Part shown: in pieces, positions 17,610 to 26,122 of the stretch
Position numbering within the stretch: position 1 is the first letter of the stretch
How the letters are laid out: each line of letters begins with the position of its first letter
NCBI RefSeq assembly: GCF_015207005.2
Contig: NZ_JADEXS020000001.1
Location: 8,455,001 to 8,519,000 of the forward strand
Direction: 5' to 3'
From: Desmonostoc muscorum LEGE 12446
GTDB lineage: Bacteria > Cyanobacteriota > Cyanobacteriia > Cyanobacteriales > Nostocaceae
DNA length: 64,000 bases
Made by a program: the position numbers and the translations under genes
The notes under the pieces: generated by a model
Databases searched by the model: none
Seen by the model: the letters and a program-made list of their open reading frames with translations, nothing else
Told to the model about the DNA's origin: nothing

Positions 17610-18980
17610 CTAACGCAGTGACCTGAACGCCGCGCGGATCTCCTCAGAGAACAGCTGCGGCTCCTCCCACGCTGCGAAGTGTCCGCCCTTGTCAGCCTCA
17701 TGGAAGTAAATCAGGTGGCGATAGGCACGCCGTGTCCAAGTCTGTGGTGCTGCATATATCTCCCTGGGAAATACCGTGACGGCCACCGGAAGTGAGATAT
17801 CGGCGGTCTTCTGCGCGACCGCGTTCAAGATGCTGTTGTTGTTCTCCCAGTACAGCCGCGCTGACGAAACCGCGCTGTTCGTCAGCCAGTACAGCGTGAT
17901 GTCGTCCAGCACCTCGTCTTTTGTCGGGGACTTTTGAGAATCGCCGCCTCTGTACGTCCACTGCGCGAAGCCTGGATGCCCAAGCATCCACGCCGCGAGT
18001 CCCGTCGGCGAGTCCGTCAGACCATACCCGACCGTCTGCGGTCGCGTACCCATCATCACGGCGTAGGCTCGTTCCTTCTTATTGAACCTGTCGAGTGAGT
18101 CGAACGCCGCGCGTTCTTTCTCGGAGAGTCCGTCCGGCGCAGGCCCGCCGACGGCAAGCACTGCGGCCACGTCGGGCGGTATCGTCGCCGGCAAGTTGAT
18201 GTGGATGCCGAGTAATCCTGCTGGTGCTTGACGCGCCATCGCGCTGGAGATGGGAGACCCCCAGTCGCCACCTTGGGCGACGTAGCGGGTGTAGCCGAGG
18301 CGCTTCATCAGATCGGCCCATGCTCGCGCGATGTGGTCGGGGTTCCAACCGATGCCCGTCGGCTTCCCGGAAAAGCCGTAGCCGGGAATTGACGGGATAA
18401 CCAGGTCGAAGGCATCCTCTCCACGCCCCCCGTAGGCCGTTGGGTCGGTCAGGGGGCCGATGATCTTTAGCTGTTCAAATACCGAGCCGGGCCATCCGTG
18501 CGTGACGAGCAACGGCAAAGCGTTAGAATTTTTGGAGCGGACGTGGATAAAGTGAATTTCCAAGCCATCGATGTTCGTTACAAACTGCGGTAAGGCATTC
18601 AGCTTCGCCTCGGCTTTGCGCCAGTCGTACTTCGTTCCCCAGTAACGAACAAGTTCCTTCATTGTCGCCAGTTGTACGCCCTGCGACTGGTCGGCGACAG
18701 TCTCCTTGTCAGGCCAGCGAGTCGCCGCAATGCGCCTGCGGAGATCGACGATCGCCTCTTGCGGGACGTGGACGCGAAAGGGGCGAATGGCGTTGTCTTT
18801 GGTTGCCGCCTTGGCTGCCACCTGGGCTTGTGCGCCGATTTGGGCAAATTGCTGGGCAAGCACACGAGCGGGCGATGCTAGAAACACCGTTGCCGCCAAC
18901 AGTGCAACGAGGAGTCGCAACAGGGCGAAGGCTCTTGCGGTGCGGGCTTTGGTTTTGTAATGTACTTTTTTTACGATCAT
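17610..18980 (-). CDS. Exported epoxide hydrolase-family protein
   Basis: From ATG at 18980 (MIVKKVHYKTKARTARAFA) there is a basic stretch, a hydrophobic core (LLRLLVALLAATVFLA) and an AxA-type cleavage site near ARVLAQ, so the protein is probably exported. An upstream ATG adds seven residues. The mature part has the epoxide-hydrolase N-terminal domain (IRPFRVHVPQEAIVDLRRRI), LLVTHGWPGSVFEQL (oxyanion hole), AQGGDWGSPI (Asp nucleophile) and DKGGHFAAWEEP (catalytic His). The gene is markedly G+C-rich compared with its surroundings and has rare HIP1 sites, suggesting recent transfer from a non-cyanobacterial donor. Confidence 0.9.
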   Translation of the reverse strand: MIVKKVHYKTKARTARAFALLRLLVALLAATVFLASPARVLAQQFAQIGAQAQVAAKAATKDNAIRPFRVHVPQEAIVDLRRRIAATRWPDKETVADQSQGVQLATMKELVRYWGTKYDWRKAEAKLNALPQFVTNIDGLEIHFIHVRSKNSNALPLLVTHGWPGSVFEQLKIIGPLTDPTAYGGRGEDAFDLVIPSIPGYGFSGKPTGIGWNPDHIARAWADLMKRLGYTRYVAQGGDWGSPISSAMARQAPAGLLGIHINLPATIPPDVAAVLAVGGPAPDGLSEKERAAFDSLDRFNKKERAYAVMMGTRPQTVGYGLTDSPTGLAAWMLGHPGFAQWTYRGGDSQKSPTKDEVLDDITLYWLTNSAVSSARLYWENNNSILNAVAQKTADISLPVAVTVFPREIYAAPQTWTRRAYRHLIYFHEADKGGHFAAWEEPQLFSEEIRAAFRSLR

Positions 18981-19033
18981 GGTGTTTTCTCTTTGCTGCA
19001 AATTGCCCGTTTCACAATTTAGGCTAAACCCAA

Positions 19034-19621
19034 TCAGTAACCGTCAACTTCGATGACAGCCTTGGCAAACTCCCGTGGCGCTTCCTGAGGCAGGTTGTGA
19101 CCGATGCCGCCGTTGATGACCCGGTGTGCGTATTTGCCTAAGAATTTCCTTGCGTAGGTACTGGCATCTGGATGTGGCGCGCCGTTGGCATCACCTTCAA
19201 GAGTGATAGTGGGTACGGCGATCGCCGACTGCTGCCCATTGCGGAACGTCTTGCTGGAAAGAAAGCGCGTCATCCCATAGCCGCGCAGATATGGAACGAT
19301 CACCCGATACCCCGCCGATGCTAACAAAGGAGCGACATCGACATAGCTATGAATGTCGTAGGGCCATCCATGCAGCAAGATTACTGGATTACCATTCGCC
19401 CTACCAGCTTCAGCGTATCCGACATTCAGCACACCAGCATCGATTTGCTTTAGTGAGCCGAACGACTTGTTTGTCCCCGGCTTAGTCGTGGACAGAACTG
19501 CTGGTTTTGTTTTGCTCGATTGTGCGATCGCAGAACCGAATATGCCTAGCTGTGTAGTAGCAATGGTCATGGCCGCAGTACCCAAAAACCGGCGGCGTTG
19601 ATAGTTGATTTTTTCGGACAT
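19034..19621 (-). pseudogene. Tat-exported alpha/beta hydrolase with in-frame internal deletion
   Basis: The N-terminus is a twin-arginine signal (NYQRRRFLGTAAMTIATT, then GIFGSAIAQ). HGWPYDIHSYVDVAPLL and VIVPYLRGYGMTRFLSS follow, the front half of an epoxide-hydrolase-like fold. Directly after GQQSAIAV the sequence jumps to PTITLEGDANGAPHP and the C-terminal NGGIGHNLPQEAP with the catalytic His. The middle, including the nucleophile elbow, is missing: 195 codons where about 330-350 are usual. Because the reading frame is kept, a protein could be made, but it cannot be a functional hydrolase. Confidence 0.8.
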
Positions 19622-19627
19622 TTATCT

Positions 19628-20563
19628 TCAAACCGTGGCTTTACTGGGTGTGAATTCAGCAGCGTGCAATTTTACAAAGTCGTACAAGCTCATTGGTGTC
19701 TCGCCAGTCAGCTTGAACAGGTCATCTGTCATGCGGTCATACCGCCCCTGCGCGTGAAGTTCTGCCATCACCGCGAGGTGGTTGACGAGGTGGGTTGACA
19801 CCCCAAATTCACGAAGCGTATCAGTCCACCCGGAGAGCGGCACGTTACGATAGCGGATAGTTCTGCCAAGTGCTTCGGAAAAGACGCGCGCGTAGTGGTT
19901 CAGATCGGCCGACTCAAATCCGGTCAGATTGTAAACATGACCAATGTGTGAGGCAGGGTCGTCGAGAATCACGGAAACGGCGCGCGCCACATCAACGGAC
20001 GAGATCGGCGAGGTCTTGCCGTTACCTAGCGGCAGCGCCAGTTCATCGCTGTCGCGGATACCAGCAGCAGCCAGACGCAGGAAAAAGCCTTCGAGGAAGA
20101 CCGTCGGTCGCACCGTGACTACAGGCAGCCCCGACCACGCTAATGCCTGTTCTGCCAGCCAGTGCAGCTTGTGCTGCGGACTTGGGGTAGTTTCAGTAAT
20201 GCTCATCTGCGTCACCGTCATCTGCGACATATTCACGAAGGCCTCGACCCTGTGGTGGCGCGCCACTGCGGCGATGTTGACCGTGGCTTCGAGATAAGTC
20301 GGCGAGACAGACATTCCAAAATAGATGCGTGTAACACCTGCGATCGCCCGGTGCATCGAGGCAAGATCAGTTAGATCGCCCTGCACAACCTCGGCCCCCA
20401 GCTGGCGCAGACCAAGAGCGCGTTCATCCTCCCGCCGAACCAAAGCACGCACCTTATGCCCTTTAGCGAGCAACATTGCGGTAAGGTTGCGACCGATCGC
20501 ACCGAGATCACCAGCCGCTCCGGTCACGAGGATTGGGCTATCATGTATGGATTTCATCGTCAT
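19628..20563 (-). CDS. NmrA-like NAD(P)-binding SDR protein
   Basis: ATG at 20563 (MTMKSIHDSPILVTGAAG) is preceded by GAAGG at suitable spacing; the longer frame to 20632 adds 23 residues that do not look like the family. The Rossmann motif is VTGAAGDLGAIGRNL, followed by VRALVRREDERA (cofactor specificity loop) and EAFVNMSQMTVTQ. It belongs to atypical SDRs of the NmrA/HSCARG or NAD(P)H:quinone-sensing type, which lack the classical YxxxK pair. It is 7 bp upstream of the broken hydrolase gene in the same direction. Confidence 0.88.
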   Translation of the reverse strand: MTMKSIHDSPILVTGAAGDLGAIGRNLTAMLLAKGHKVRALVRREDERALGLRQLGAEVVQGDLTDLASMHRAIAGVTRIYFGMSVSPTYLEATVNIAAVARHHRVEAFVNMSQMTVTQMSITETTPSPQHKLHWLAEQALAWSGLPVVTVRPTVFLEGFFLRLAAAGIRDSDELALPLGNGKTSPISSVDVARAVSVILDDPASHIGHVYNLTGFESADLNHYARVFSEALGRTIRYRNVPLSGWTDTLREFGVSTHLVNHLAVMAELHAQGRYDRMTDDLFKLTGETPMSLYDFVKLHAAEFTPSKATV

Positions 20564-20612
20564 ATCATTTACCTTCTTGTCGCTTGTTGCGAAAGCGTAT
20601 TTGTTTGCGTTA

Positions 20613-21698
20613 TCAGCCGAACGTAAACGCAAAAGCCTCCACCCCAGAATCTAGAAACTCAATCTCAAACTGTTGATCGCTGATGGGCTTCGGCTGTCGA
20701 ACCAGTTGGTACAATCGCTGTTCGGTAGCCGTGCCTTCGCCTCGCACATCAACATCAAGTCCGCGAGCTGCAACTACCGGCTGTCCATCTACAAGCACGC
20801 GAAACCGCACGGGCGTTCCTCGCGGCCCCATGACGAGATGAAGGTCGCGTGCATGGAAGCGGTACGCGATCCGCCCGCCGGACTTGTTCAGTACAATGGC
20901 TTGTCTTGTGATTGTCCAATCGCCCGAAAGCGCCCATTGATTAAGTTGCAATTGCGCGGGGGCGCTATATAAGCGAGGCTTGTTTAACACCGCGCCGTTG
21001 GGAGATGCAAAATTCTCCGTTCTTTCGTAGCCGAGGTAGTTTTCAGGCGATTTTAGGTTGTTCCAATCAGCAGCAACCTCAAAACCGCGAGCATCGACTT
21101 CGACAATTTCCTGACCGACACGACCAGTTCCGGACTCAGACAGTAGCCGTTGAATTACCCTTTCCGATTGCTCGTACTCGCCCTCGCCGAATTGGTGATG
21201 ACGAATGCGTCCTTGCGTGTCTATAAAATAAAGGGCTGGCCAATAATGGTTCCCGAAAGCACGCCACACCGCATAATCGTTATCTACAGCGATCGGATAG
21301 TCAATTTTCATCTCCGTCAAGGCGCGGCGGACATTATCAATATTCTTCTCGAATTCAAACTCCGGTGTATGTATACCAATTACTACTAGTCCCTGATCCT
21401 TATACTTCTCAGCCCACGCGCGGACATAAGGGAGTTGGCGCAGCCAATTGATGCAGGTATAAGTCCAGAAGTTGATCAGCACGACTTTTCCACGCAGTTC
21501 GTCAACCGTTAATGGCTGTGAATTGAGCCACGCGATCGCGCCGACAAGAGAAGGCAGTTCACCTTCAATCGGTAACTCAGCCGTTGCCGACCTAGCAGAC
21601 TGTTTGGTGCAGGCGAGTATACTGATCTGGGTGGCAGCAATAGTTTTAAACATGGTTATTAAAAAGTAGCGGCGATTACGATTGATTGTTTTGGACAC
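20613..21698 (-). CDS. TlpA/DipZ C-terminal-like thioredoxin-fold protein
   Basis: GTG at 21698 is chosen because AAGGAGG lies 7 nt upstream. It gives SKTINRNRRYFLITMFKTIA then ISILACTKQ, a membrane-targeting N-terminus (Tat- or lipoprotein-like). The redoxin domain has KVVLINFWTYTCINWLRQLP: the first Cys is present but the second Cys of the usual CxxC is Trp. IGIHTPEFEFEKN and a cis-Pro segment (YWPALYFID) follow. The C-terminal half (from about 200) is the beta-sandwich seen in DipZ-type proteins. A role in thiol chemistry at the cell envelope is likely, by a monothiol mechanism. Confidence 0.85.
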   Translation of the reverse strand: MSKTINRNRRYFLITMFKTIAATQISILACTKQSARSATAELPIEGELPSLVGAIAWLNSQPLTVDELRGKVVLINFWTYTCINWLRQLPYVRAWAEKYKDQGLVVIGIHTPEFEFEKNIDNVRRALTEMKIDYPIAVDNDYAVWRAFGNHYWPALYFIDTQGRIRHHQFGEGEYEQSERVIQRLLSESGTGRVGQEIVEVDARGFEVAADWNNLKSPENYLGYERTENFASPNGAVLNKPRLYSAPAQLQLNQWALSGDWTITRQAIVLNKSGGRIAYRFHARDLHLVMGPRGTPVRFRVLVDGQPVVAARGLDVDVRGEGTATEQRLYQLVRQPKPISDQQFEIEFLDSGVEAFAFTFG

Positions 21699-21741
21699 GC
21701 ACTGACCTCCTTGTAGCTGCGTTCCGATAGGTACAGTGGAA

Positions 21742-22731
21742 TTAGAGTACCTCGAAGGTCTTCTCCTCTGGGACAGCCGCACGTATCGCCTCGACCTTGG
21801 GGTATGCGGTGCGCTCATGGACGTGCGACGTGGGTGTTCGATCAATCAGCAGGCTGAGAAGTTCGGGGCGGTTGTAGTGACCGCGCGCGTCCATCAGCCG
21901 CTTACGGGCATCGATCTGGGCAAAGTCAAGATCAGCAATCACTTCGCCTTCGCCCGCTTTGAGAGGTTGGCCGATGATCTGGCCGTGCGGATTCACAATG
22001 GCGGTGAAGCAGCCGCCAGAAATCGGCTCGATCGCGCAACCCGTGTCTTGCATAATCTGAGCCTGCTGATCGGCATCCAGCCACGCGGTCGCACAGACGA
22101 CAAAGCAGGCGGATTCAAGGGCGTGCTGGCGGACGTTAATTTCCGCTTGCTCTGCGAACATCTGACCAGCGAACGATCCGGGATACATCGCCGAGTGGAT
22201 TTGCTCACCATCGGCGATCAGGGCGTAACGTGCCAAAGGATTGTTATGCTCCTAGCAGGCAAGTTGTCCGATGCGCCCAACGGCACTATTGATGGCGCGC
22301 AGTCCTGAGCCGTCACCCTGGCCCCAGAGTATCCGCTCGTTATAAGTCGGTGTAAGCTTGCGACGGCGCTGGATCAGCGTCCCGTCTGCGTCAAAGAGAA
22401 GTTGCGTATTGTAGATAGAGCCGCCGTCGCGCTCATTAACGCCGATCGAAACAACCATGTTTGCTTCTTTCGCGGCTTCGGCGATCGCCTGGGTTTCAGC
22501 AGACGGCACCGTGACCGACTCTTCAAGCAACCGCAGATGTTCCTTTGCCAACGCGAACGGGGCTAACACATAGGAGAAGTAGGGGTAATAGGGAATGATG
22601 GTTTCGGGGAAGGTTGCGAACTGAACGCCCTGTTGACCCAGCTCGCGGATTTTCTTCACGACCTTCTCGACGGTACCCTGCCGGCTGTACAGCACGGGGC
22701 TGATCTGCACGGCTGCGGCTTTAACTTTCAT
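21742..22731 (-). pseudogene. Nitrilase, interrupted by an amber codon next to the active-site Cys
   Basis: Two frames in the same register (22252-22731 and 21742-22251) make one 330-codon nitrilase. VQFATFPETIIPYYPYFSY holds the catalytic Glu, LIQRRRKLTPTYNERILWG the Lys, and IGQLAC the Cys. The next codon, at 22252-22254, is TAG where the family has Trp (CWEH); the sequence goes on [20 protein letters not shown] without any shift. A single TGG to TAG change explains it. The rest shows no decay, so inactivation is recent, or there is suppression or a sequencing error. Nitrilases hydrolyse organic nitriles to acids and ammonia. Confidence 0.9.
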
Positions 22732-22974
22732 AATTTACTGTTTATCTTAGGTGATAAAACGATCTTCGGTAACACCCGAATCTGATATGGGGTTCAGCGC
22801 AGCGATCGGAACTTTTTAACATTTTGGATTTAACTGAGGTTACGTATTGTCTCCATGACTCAGTTGTAATGGTGGGGCGAGCGATAGGTTAGAGTTTTGT
22901 GTTCGCCCTATCGCTCAATTCAGCAAGAAAAAGGTTGTCCAGAACTCAACCTAGCAACTGCAATTCTGACCGCA
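22732..22974. other. Intergenic, 243 bp, with a possible hairpin
   Basis: GAGCGATAGG (22879-22888) and its complement CCTATCGCTC (22907-22916) can pair across an 18-nt loop, downstream of the leftward VOC gene. It may terminate that transcript; no T-run is evident on the minus strand. Confidence 0.35.
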
Positions 22975-23664
22975 TCATGTGGAAAGAACAGGAAAAATTT
23001 TCTCCATGTAACGGTCAGCAATGGCGGCGGCTTCTTCTGGGTTACTGCCATTCTGACGCGCACTCAAATAAGGCGCGTACCAATCCCACCAGTGATGCTC
23101 GGCGTGAGTCTTCTCGTAATGGTCGTGGTACTCTGCCGTCTCACGGAGAAGGTTTGCCAGGGTTGGAACGTCTATGTCTCCTACTCGCTTCGAGTCCCAC
23201 AGACGACCAGGAAGTCGCGTTGTGATTTCCTGAAGCAACCAGAGGTTTCCGTCTGGGTCTTCAAATGAGGCAAATGAGAAGTAAGAACGGCCTTGTGGGT
23301 CGCGCCCACTGACCCGTGGGTTCTCCACAGCGTTGTTAAAGGGGCCGCCAGCGTAGTGGAATATCTCGCTCACGTTGACACCGCGAGCGATCAAGTCTTC
23401 GCGGACGGCATCGAGGTCGTCCACAGCGAGAACTAGGTTCTGCGCCGAGCTAGAATTATTTGGGGTGACTCCCTTGCCGAAGAGGATCGAGGCTTCCGAA
23501 TTGGGCGGTGTCAGGTGTACGCCTCGAAAGTCGCCCTCCACCACGTCGATGTCGAATCGCCAGCCAAGATTCTGGTAAAATGCCTTGGTACGTTCCACGT
23601 CGGCAACGCTGAACACCACAACTTCGAGTTTCATGTTTGGACTGTTTACGTGATTGCTACTCAT
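22975..23664 (-). CDS. VOC-family protein (glyoxalase/bleomycin-resistance fold) with C-terminal extension
   Basis: Residues 12-150 form one vicinal-oxygen-chelate unit: MKLEVVVFSVADVERTKAFY, FRGVHLTPPNSEASILFG and FEDPDGNLWLLQEITTRLPG (metal Glu in the last). About 80 further residues rich in His and Trp (ETAEYHDHYEKTHAEHHWWD) form a tail absent from the paralogue at 33149-33616, which ends at the corresponding RLPGR. ATG follows AAAGGAGAACAAG. An upstream block with the ACTCAA-N5-TTGAGT dyad (23712-23771) is shared with that paralogue and an SDR gene. Substrate unknown. Confidence 0.9.
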   Translation of the reverse strand: MSSNHVNSPNMKLEVVVFSVADVERTKAFYQNLGWRFDIDVVEGDFRGVHLTPPNSEASILFGKGVTPNNSSSAQNLVLAVDDLDAVREDLIARGVNVSEIFHYAGGPFNNAVENPRVSGRDPQGRSYFSFASFEDPDGNLWLLQEITTRLPGRLWDSKRVGDIDVPTLANLLRETAEYHDHYEKTHAEHHWWDWYAPYLSARQNGSNPEEAAAIADRYMEKIFPVLST

Positions 23665-23711
23665 CTTGTTCTCCTTTAGATTCGTGAGTTGTATCTACTT
23701 CGGTTACTTTT

Positions 23712-23771
23712 GATTATTCTGCGATCGCCCCATCCACACCACTCAAGTTCGTTGAGTTAAACCGCAACTTA
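23712..23771 (-). promoter_or_regulatory. Conserved upstream block A with ACTCAA-N5-TTGAGT dyad
   Basis: The dyad is at 23741-23757 (ACTCAAGTTCGTTGAGT), with CTGCGATCGCCCCATCCACACC adjoining on one side and TAAACCGCAACTTA on the other. It lies about 80 bp upstream of the VOC start at 23664. The same block precedes the SDR at 29762 and the VOC at 33616 with the dyad arms unchanged. It is probably a repressor operator or activator site. Confidence 0.65.
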
Positions 23772-24353
23772 GATGCAAGACAGGCTCTGTCGGCGATACT
23801 GTTGATTTACCTCCTCGATTGGCCCTACGATGCGACTAAACAGAAGATTAGCCGCACGATTGCGTAGACGCGCCCACCAGGCTGGGTTATAGCTCCAGGT
23901 TGTAAACAAAGGCGGGATGGTGTCGTCTGGATTTTCGATCAAGGCATTGCATACCTCAATCCACGGCATATCCAGAAATTCTGCAAGAGTCCCTCTCACT
24001 GGTATGACTTGATCTAGCAGTAATGCTTCTACACCAGCCTCCCGAATCACTGCTGGGGCATCCCTAAGTAACGCAGCATTCAACTGTTGTTGGAAATTAC
24101 TAAAGGCGTAACGCAATGCAGCAAGTCCGCTCAGTTTCCCCAGTTGTGTAGTCAATTTTGGTATTGCCCCCAAAGGATACTCCGATTCGGCGATCGCCTG
24201 AAATTCCAATCCTGCTGCTCGTGTCGCAGCTTGGGCATCGAGAACTCCGATAAAGTTAACGCGATGACCGCGCCGTTGCAGTTCACGACCTAATGCAAAC
24301 ATCGGGTTGAGGTGACCCGTTACCGCCGGACAGATAATAGCAAAATGAGTCAT
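23769..24353 (-). pseudogene. MGT/UGT-type glycosyltransferase, N-terminal half only
   Basis: The start MTHFAIICPAVTGHLNPMFA and LGRELQRRGHRVNFIGV are the N-terminal Rossmann domain of GT1-family (macrolide/flavonoid-type) glycosyltransferases, continuing to about residue 190. The frame then ends at RRQSLSCI exactly where the conserved operator block begins. The nucleotide-sugar-binding C-terminal half (about 220 residues, with the HCG-type donor motif) is absent. The gene was therefore cut by the rearrangement that brought in the operator and VOC segment, and should be non-functional. Confidence 0.82.
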
Positions 24354-24517
24354 ATAGCTTTAAATCAGTAGAGGGATGAGTAGCAGTGGCAGAAAAATGT
24401 ACGCTAAGGGCTTATTCCTGCGATCGCGATAAAACTTTTACTCTCAGCAAAAATGTAATTGGAGTTCTACTGCAAGCGGTTGTTCAGAGATAGACTTTGG
24501 TCTGAACTCTTAACTTA

Positions 24518-25597
24518 TTATTTGACTTGTAAAGAAGCAGTTACGGCAAGAAATTCTTGTATGAGTTTTTCGATTAACTCACCTGCCGGGAGAGCTTCGG
24601 TTAATGCTGCTGCTTGTCCTGCCCACATACTGACAAAATCTGGATTTGATTGTTGAGCAGAAGTTTGATACAAAACCCGCCCTATAGCCATCTGAGCCGG
24701 GAAGGGCAGTACTTTATCCCGGTGATTCTCCATTTCACGTATAAATCGATTTCGGATTGCTCTGGCGGGTTTGCCGGAAAATACTTCAGTAATAACCGTG
24801 TCTTCATCCTGAGAGTTGAGTACCGCCTGCCTATAGACTTCTGGAATATTGTTCTCAGGGCAGGCGAGAAAGGCGGTTCCCATCTGTACCCCGCTTGCCC
24901 CAAGTGCAAATGCAGCAACTATTCCACGAGCATCCATGATTCCACCCGCCGCCACGACCGGAACTGATACCGCATCTGCTATTTGCGGCACCAACGCTGC
25001 TGTGCCAATCAATCCGTGTTCATAAGGTACTGCAAAAGTTCCGCGATGACCTCCGGCTTCAAAGCCCTGGGCGATGATGACATCAACTCCTGCAACGACT
25101 AGAGCTTTTGCTTCCCGGACAGTCGTTGCGGTTGCTAATACAACTGAGCCTATAGCATGTATCTTCCGAATTGCCTCGATTGGCGCAGGCCCAAAGTGGA
25201 AACTAAAAACAGGTACTTTCTCCTCAAGCAGGACAGTAAATTGCTCTTGGAATGGCCCTACTAATGGTATCGGTTCGGGTACAGGCCCAGCGTCAAGTTC
25301 GTTGTGCCATTTTGTTAATAGCTCAGACATCGGTGTTTGCTGCTCAGGCGTAAGTTGATACGCTTCAACTGCTGGGGCAAACAAATTAACTCCAAAGGGT
25401 TGATCTGTCAGTTCTCGAATTTGCCTGATAATGGAGCGAAGTTTGGCTGGTGCGGTGGCCGCTCCACCATAAGAGCCAAGACCTCCTGCATTAGAAACAG
25501 CCGCAACTAACTCAGGTGTGGAAGCACCAACCATCGGAGCCTGAATTATTGGATGCGTGATTTTAAGCAAATCTGTCAGTTCTGTTTTAGGCCACAT
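24518..25597 (-). CDS. Nitronate monooxygenase (NPD family)
   Basis: This 359-residue FMN-dependent TIM barrel has HPIIQAPMVGASTPELVAAV, NAGGLGSYGG, VDVIIAQGFEAGGHRGTF (the His is the usual catalytic base) and VPVVAAGGIMDARGIVAAFA, then LGASGVQMGTAFL for FMN phosphate binding. Such enzymes oxidise alkyl nitronates such as propionate 3-nitronate to harmless products. Codons and length are normal, and GGGAG precedes the ATG. It stands in the run of small detoxification genes without obvious overlap with neighbours. Confidence 0.93.
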   Translation of the reverse strand: MWPKTELTDLLKITHPIIQAPMVGASTPELVAAVSNAGGLGSYGGAATAPAKLRSIIRQIRELTDQPFGVNLFAPAVEAYQLTPEQQTPMSELLTKWHNELDAGPVPEPIPLVGPFQEQFTVLLEEKVPVFSFHFGPAPIEAIRKIHAIGSVVLATATTVREAKALVVAGVDVIIAQGFEAGGHRGTFAVPYEHGLIGTAALVPQIADAVSVPVVAAGGIMDARGIVAAFALGASGVQMGTAFLACPENNIPEVYRQAVLNSQDEDTVITEVFSGKPARAIRNRFIREMENHRDKVLPFPAQMAIGRVLYQTSAQQSNPDFVSMWAGQAAALTEALPAGELIEKLIQEFLAVTASLQVK

Positions 25598-25673
25598 AAG
25601 TATCTCCCACGCTTGCTAATAGAAGCAAGATATATGACTTGAAGTGATTACTTTCCGCATTACTCACTTGTGA

Positions 25674-25733
25674 TGGTGGGGAGGAGCCTGTAGGACGGAT
25701 GCTACAGATTCGAGTTCCGTAGGTCGCCCCACC
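25674..25733. terminator. Long hairpin downstream of the NIPSNAP gene
   Basis: GGTGGGG (25674-25680) pairs with CCCCACC (25727-25733), with further weaker pairing inside (CTACAG/CTGTAG-like). It lies between two leftward genes immediately after the NIPSNAP stop. It is a probable transcription terminator but lacks a strong T-tract. Confidence 0.4.
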
Positions 25734-25735
25734 GC

Positions 25736-26065
25736 TCATTTCACCGAGGAAAAGGCGGTCGGTGTCAGCAACTCGTTGCGGATGTTCTGCACAAGTGGGC
25801 CGTCCTTCTCAGTTTCGGTCTTGGTTGCGATCCATTCAGGGTCTGCGAGGAATGCACTCCAGTTCTTCTCACGCTCAGATAAGCTGTCCCAAGCAAGTAG
25901 GTAGGTAAGCTGGTTACTCTCGCTCTCGCCGATTAGCGTTGTCCAGAATCCAGCTTGGCGGATGCCATGCTTGTCCCAAATCCGCAGCGTGTGGTTCTCG
26001 AAGCGCGCGAGCAGCGCGGGTAGTCGTCCGGGCATGGCGTGATAAATGCGTAATTCGTAGATCAT
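25736..26065 (-). CDS. NIPSNAP-family protein
   Basis: This 109-residue ferredoxin-like alpha/beta-barrel protein starts MIYELRIYHAMPGRLPALLA and contains RFENHTLRIWDKHGIRQAGF, LIGESESNQLTYLLAWDSL and WSAFLADPEWI. This is the full length of bacterial NIPSNAP domains. Proteins of this fold are often found with oxidoreductases and may be small-molecule binding or dimerising enzymes; function is not established. ATG is preceded by AAAGGAAC. It lies 57 bp after the SDR gene at 26123 in the same direction. Confidence 0.88.
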   Translation of the reverse strand: MIYELRIYHAMPGRLPALLARFENHTLRIWDKHGIRQAGFWTTLIGESESNQLTYLLAWDSLSEREKNWSAFLADPEWIATKTETEKDGPLVQNIRNELLTPTAFSSVK

Positions 26066-26122
26066 GCCTGTGTTCCTTTAAAAGTTAAGCGGTTGAGCAA
26101 TTCTTCTTAGCGCGAGGTGGTG

